Shown: one piece after another, positions 61,758 to 64,000 of the stretch | Layout of the letters: the number at the start of each line of letters is the position of its first letter | Numbering within the stretch: position 1 is the stretch's first letter | Assembly (NCBI RefSeq): GCF_029227915.1 | Contig: NW_026633880.1 | Coordinates: 124,001 to 188,000 of the forward strand | Direction: 5' to 3' | DNA length: 64,000 nt | Origin: Hydractinia symbiolongicarpus | Taxonomy: Eukaryota; Cnidaria; Hydrozoa; Anthoathecata; Hydractiniidae | Translations under genes and position numbers: made by a program | Notes under the pieces: model-generated | The model's database searches: none | Told to the model about the DNA's origin: nothing | The model's input: only the letters and a program-made list of their open reading frames with translations

Positions 61758-62238
61758 AGCTATACAGTTTTAAAAATAAGAATTAACAGTTTCTAAGGTT
61801 TCATATAACACAACATATTAACACGAAAACACAACTTCCAAGCAAATATCTTGGTTATAACCTCTGAGGTCGTGCTTTTTAATTTGCTAAATACCCCTCT
61901 CGGGTGGTGTACACCCCTTCTCGGGTGGTGCACACCCCTTCTCGGGTGTAGCACTGAAATTCGTTTTAAACCCCTCTCGGGTTAAGCGGAATCTCCTCTC
62001 GGGTGGTGCACTGAATAAGTTTAAACCCCTTGCGGGTTGTGCACTGGTGTTTACAAACGTCTATTAAAGCAGGTTTTTAAATTACGATAGGTTACAACTC
62101 GAAAAATTCCTTGGTTGGGATTTTTTCTTACTTTTGGCACTCCTTACTTTTGGCACTTCTCCGTTGCATTAAATTTTTGACAATTATATGTAACCTATAA
62201 ATTACAACAATCTATATATAACGCTAATGTTCTAAAGT
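61758..62238. other. Spacer between recombinase and RNase H of the retrotransposon
   Basis: No open frame of note. Its central part is the GC-rich minisatellite listed separately; the rest is AT-rich. TTTTGGCACTCCTTACTTTTGGCACTTC at about 62133-62160 contains a short direct repeat (TACTTTTGGCACT). No methyltransferase or hydrolase domain is present. Confidence 0.6.
61893..62046. repeat. Six-copy GC-rich minisatellite, unit about 20 bp
   Basis: Units of the type CCCCTTCTCGGGTGGTGCAC begin at about 61894, 61914, 61935, 61970, 61993 and 62027. The first three are contiguous at about 20-bp spacing; the later three are separated by AT-rich words (GAAATTCGTTTTAAA, GAATAAGTTTAAA). Each unit can form a CCC-(T/C)TCTC-GGG mini-hairpin, and most end in the palindrome GTGCAC or a close variant. 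It stands out sharply against the AT-rich spacer. Its function is unknown; it may be a structured region of the element's RNA or a chance expansion. Confidence 0.75.
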
Positions 62239-63096
62239 TTACGTGGCCTTTAAAAACGGAATTATCACAAGTACTTTTATAAAACGGATTGAAATAGTAA
62301 ATTCGTTTAAGTCACAAAATGTTCCATTATGAGATAGAGATGGCCAAAAGGAGCTTGAATACCATTCTGGGACTATTAATATGCCTTTTGGCTTTGCACA
62401 CTTTTAAATGTTTAATAGTCGCGTTTATTAATTTGATTGTTGGGCAAAGCCAATTATTATCGCAATCTGACCAGTCTTGTGTGAAAGCATCAACGCCTAA
62501 TGAACCGGGACAGTAAAACTTCGAATTAAAATTGCTTACTTTACTGTTAAAATTGTCCGCAAAACGATCGAACTGAATTTCACCAGAGACCTTAATAATG
62601 CTTGTGAATGAAGAACTATCAATGAACCAATCATCTGTGTCAATCAACTTGCTTAATTTGTCGGCCGTATAATTTTGTTCTCTGGGTATCCACGTTGGTG
62701 AAATTGTGATGTCGTTTTGTACACACATTTTAAAAATATCTACAGCTATAGAATGTAAATGTGGTTTTGTACTTCCAATTTCTAGAATTCTTGAGGCAGA
62801 GAGGTTATCGGTTCTGATATTTACGGACTCGTTTTTCAAGAGGTGAGCGAAAGATTCCAGAGAATATTTTATAGCTAATAGTTCGCGTACGGTTGAACTT
62901 GTTCTTACCTCAGTGTTGTTAAACTTGCCATGACATAAACATCTTTCCTAGCCTTTTTAACATAAAGCTCCCGTAAAAGTTCTCGCTTGCGTCAGTAAAA
63001 AGAATTTGCAATGTTGTATGTTTTGGTTTAAAAGAATATCCATTTTTCTCGCAAATATTGTGCAACCAAAACTCAAGCTCTTGCGTTTCATCAGAT
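62239..63096 (-). pseudogene. RNase H domain and C-terminal region of DIRS/Ngaro polyprotein, frameshifted
   Basis: RNase H degrades the RNA strand during cDNA synthesis. The domain opens with TDASENFYG (62970-62996), carrying the first catalytic Asp. After a frame break near 62930 it continues with SSTVREL, then RTDN with the next acidic residue, GSTKPHLHSIA, and PTWIPREQNYTADKLS with the final Asp. The C-terminal region FNSKFYCPG followed by GVDAFTQDWS and NNWLCP is characteristic of the DIRS class. Another frame break near 62370 moves PEWYSSSFWPSL into a different frame, which ends at TAA 62239. An open frame on the opposite strand (62319-62516) is a shadow of this gene. Confidence 0.88.
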
Positions 63097-64000
63097 TTAA
63101 TTTTTTAAGACGATTACCATGAAAATCGCTAAGTAAAGTTTTCTTGTAAATAGACGAACAATTGGACCAAGAGATAAGTGCATAGCAGGTAATTGACCTG
63201 TTACTTGTGATAATAATTTTTCTGTTGGGGCATCTTGACTTAACACGGATTCTATCAAGGTGAAAAGCTTACTTAATTTTCTTCTGGGACGTAAAATTTC
63301 ATAGCAGTGGTATCGACGACTGTTCCCAACCACTCACCTTTTTGTCTAGGCCCTAGGTTGCTTTGTTTTTGTTAAATCTTGAGTAACTAATTTGGTTGAA
63401 TCCTTACATGTGAGAAAAGAAGATGAAGTATTTATTCCGTCATCAAGACATACTACCGACTTAATTCCTGTTTTCTTCCACTTTTTTATTAACGGTCGTA
63501 GCAATTTCGTTAATATGTAACATGCAGTAGCTAAACCAAATGCAAGTACTAGAAACTGGAAATATCTTGTTATGCCATTTTTAAATACGCACCTAAAACC
63601 AAGGAATTTTTTATGGCTGGGGTGTATTTCTACGTGATGGTAGCCAGATGCTAAGTCAAAAAAGTCCTTTTCTCCAATTATAACGTTTTTAGATCTTCGT
63701 ATTTAAATTTAATTTGTTGTAAATATTTATTGACGTGTCTTAGATTGAGTACCATTCTACGTTTTTTACCCTCGAAGACTGTGAGAGGATTGCAACAGTA
63801 AGGTTGTTCTGTAAGTCCTTGTATTAAACCCTTATCTAAAAGTTCTATAATAGCTGTTTCAACAAATTCACTGTGTTTTAGGCTCGACAAATTGTTTTTT
63901 GCGAAAAAAGATGGTGGATGTGCAGTAAAAGGGAAGATATATCCATGTGCTATAATGTTCAATACAAAGGTAGAGCATTCAAGTTCCTTTTCCCAAAACT
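63097..64000 (-). pseudogene. Reverse transcriptase of DIRS/Ngaro-class element, frameshifted, 5' end off the window
   Basis: RNA-dependent DNA polymerase. The frame is open from the window edge at 64000 down to 63678, including LLDKGLIQGL, CCNPLTVFE and RRMVLNLRHVNKYL, which are the fingers motifs typical of the class. A shift at about 63677 leads into FFDLASGYHHVEIHP (motif A, catalytic Asp), LAFGLATACYILTKLL (motif B) and VCLDDG at about 63436-63456 (motif C, two catalytic Asp). That frame stops at 63346. EWLGTVVDTT (thumb/connection region) follows in another frame from 63335 and stops at 63273. The region RRKLSKLFTLIESVLS to LGPIVRLFTRKLY then runs in yet another frame to 63097. The apparent first Met positions are TTG codons and not real starts. 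Four coding segments in different frames make this a pseudogene. Confidence 0.9.

Larger units (their letters stand above)
60369..64000 (-). mobile_element. Dead DIRS/Ngaro-class (tyrosine-recombinase) retrotransposon, 3' part
   Basis: Read on the minus strand, the order is reverse transcriptase, RNase H, class-specific C-terminal region, spacer, tyrosine recombinase, then short direct repeats. Use of a tyrosine recombinase in place of a DDE integrase defines the DIRS order. Only about 480 bases separate the RNase H end from the recombinase, too little for the DNA methyltransferase domain carried by DIRS1-type elements. Together with direct rather than inverted terminal repeats, this points to a Ngaro-like member (inference). 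The 5' part, including any gag gene, lies beyond 64000. At least six frame breaks in RT-RNase H and three or more in the recombinase show that this copy cannot make functional proteins. Confidence 0.85.

Noticed and set aside
62319-62516. 65-codon plus-strand open frame with a hydrophobic stretch
   Set aside because: Antisense shadow of the RNase H C-terminal region, which has clear family motifs on the minus strand.

Overview
The window is eukaryotic, AT-rich, non-coding and repeat-dominated. About 58.4 of its 64 kb is one head-to-tail tandem array of a satellite with a monomer of about 373-375 bp, roughly 155 copies, all in the same orientation. I recognise no host protein-coding gene, tRNA, rRNA or CRISPR array. 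A tyrosine-recombinase (DIRS/Ngaro-class) retrotransposon beside the satellite, and a TTAA-flanked piggyBac-like MITE inside it, suggest an invertebrate metazoan. The species cannot be fixed from the sequence alone.

Layout. Bases 1-49880 are the homogenised part of the array. It is organised into several locally distinct higher-order repeats (HORs), visible as shared diagnostic variants at fixed multi-monomer offsets: a 4-mer (1492 bp) and a 14-mer (5225 bp) at the left; a 10-mer (3732 bp) and a 13-mer (4856 bp) at 13-24 kb; a nearly identical 4-mer (1498 bp) in three tandem copies at 24.4-28.9 kb; a 5-mer (1864 bp) and a 2-mer (746 bp) at 29-34 kb; and two blocks (36-42 kb and 43-49 kb) that both show 3-mer + 7-mer = 10-mer spacing. 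Within a single monomer at about 49.88 kb the array switches abruptly to an older, divergent zone (49881-58392). That zone has truncated monomers, a weaker trimer periodicity, and a 741-bp MITE (54123-54863) in a TTAA target that is not in the neighbouring monomers. The array stops part-way through a monomer at about 58392.

Right flank. 58393-59480 is AT-rich DNA in which I see no gene. 59480-60370 holds three degenerate copies of a separate 318-333 bp tandem repeat; two of them carry a tRNA T-arm / B-box-like motif. From about 60369 to the window end lies the 3' part of a DIRS/Ngaro-class retrotransposon on the minus strand. In its own 5'-to-3' order it has reverse transcriptase (running off the window at 64000), RNase H with the C-terminal region typical of the class, a spacer with a 20-bp GC-rich minisatellite, a tyrosine recombinase with HxxR / HGRW / Tyr motifs, and a pair of 35-bp direct repeats. 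All its coding parts are broken by multiple frameshifts, so this copy is dead.

Taken together, the window looks like the edge of a satellite block, possibly pericentromeric or subtelomeric (inference): a recently amplified core, a decaying margin that tolerates transposon insertion, then transposon-rich flanking DNA.
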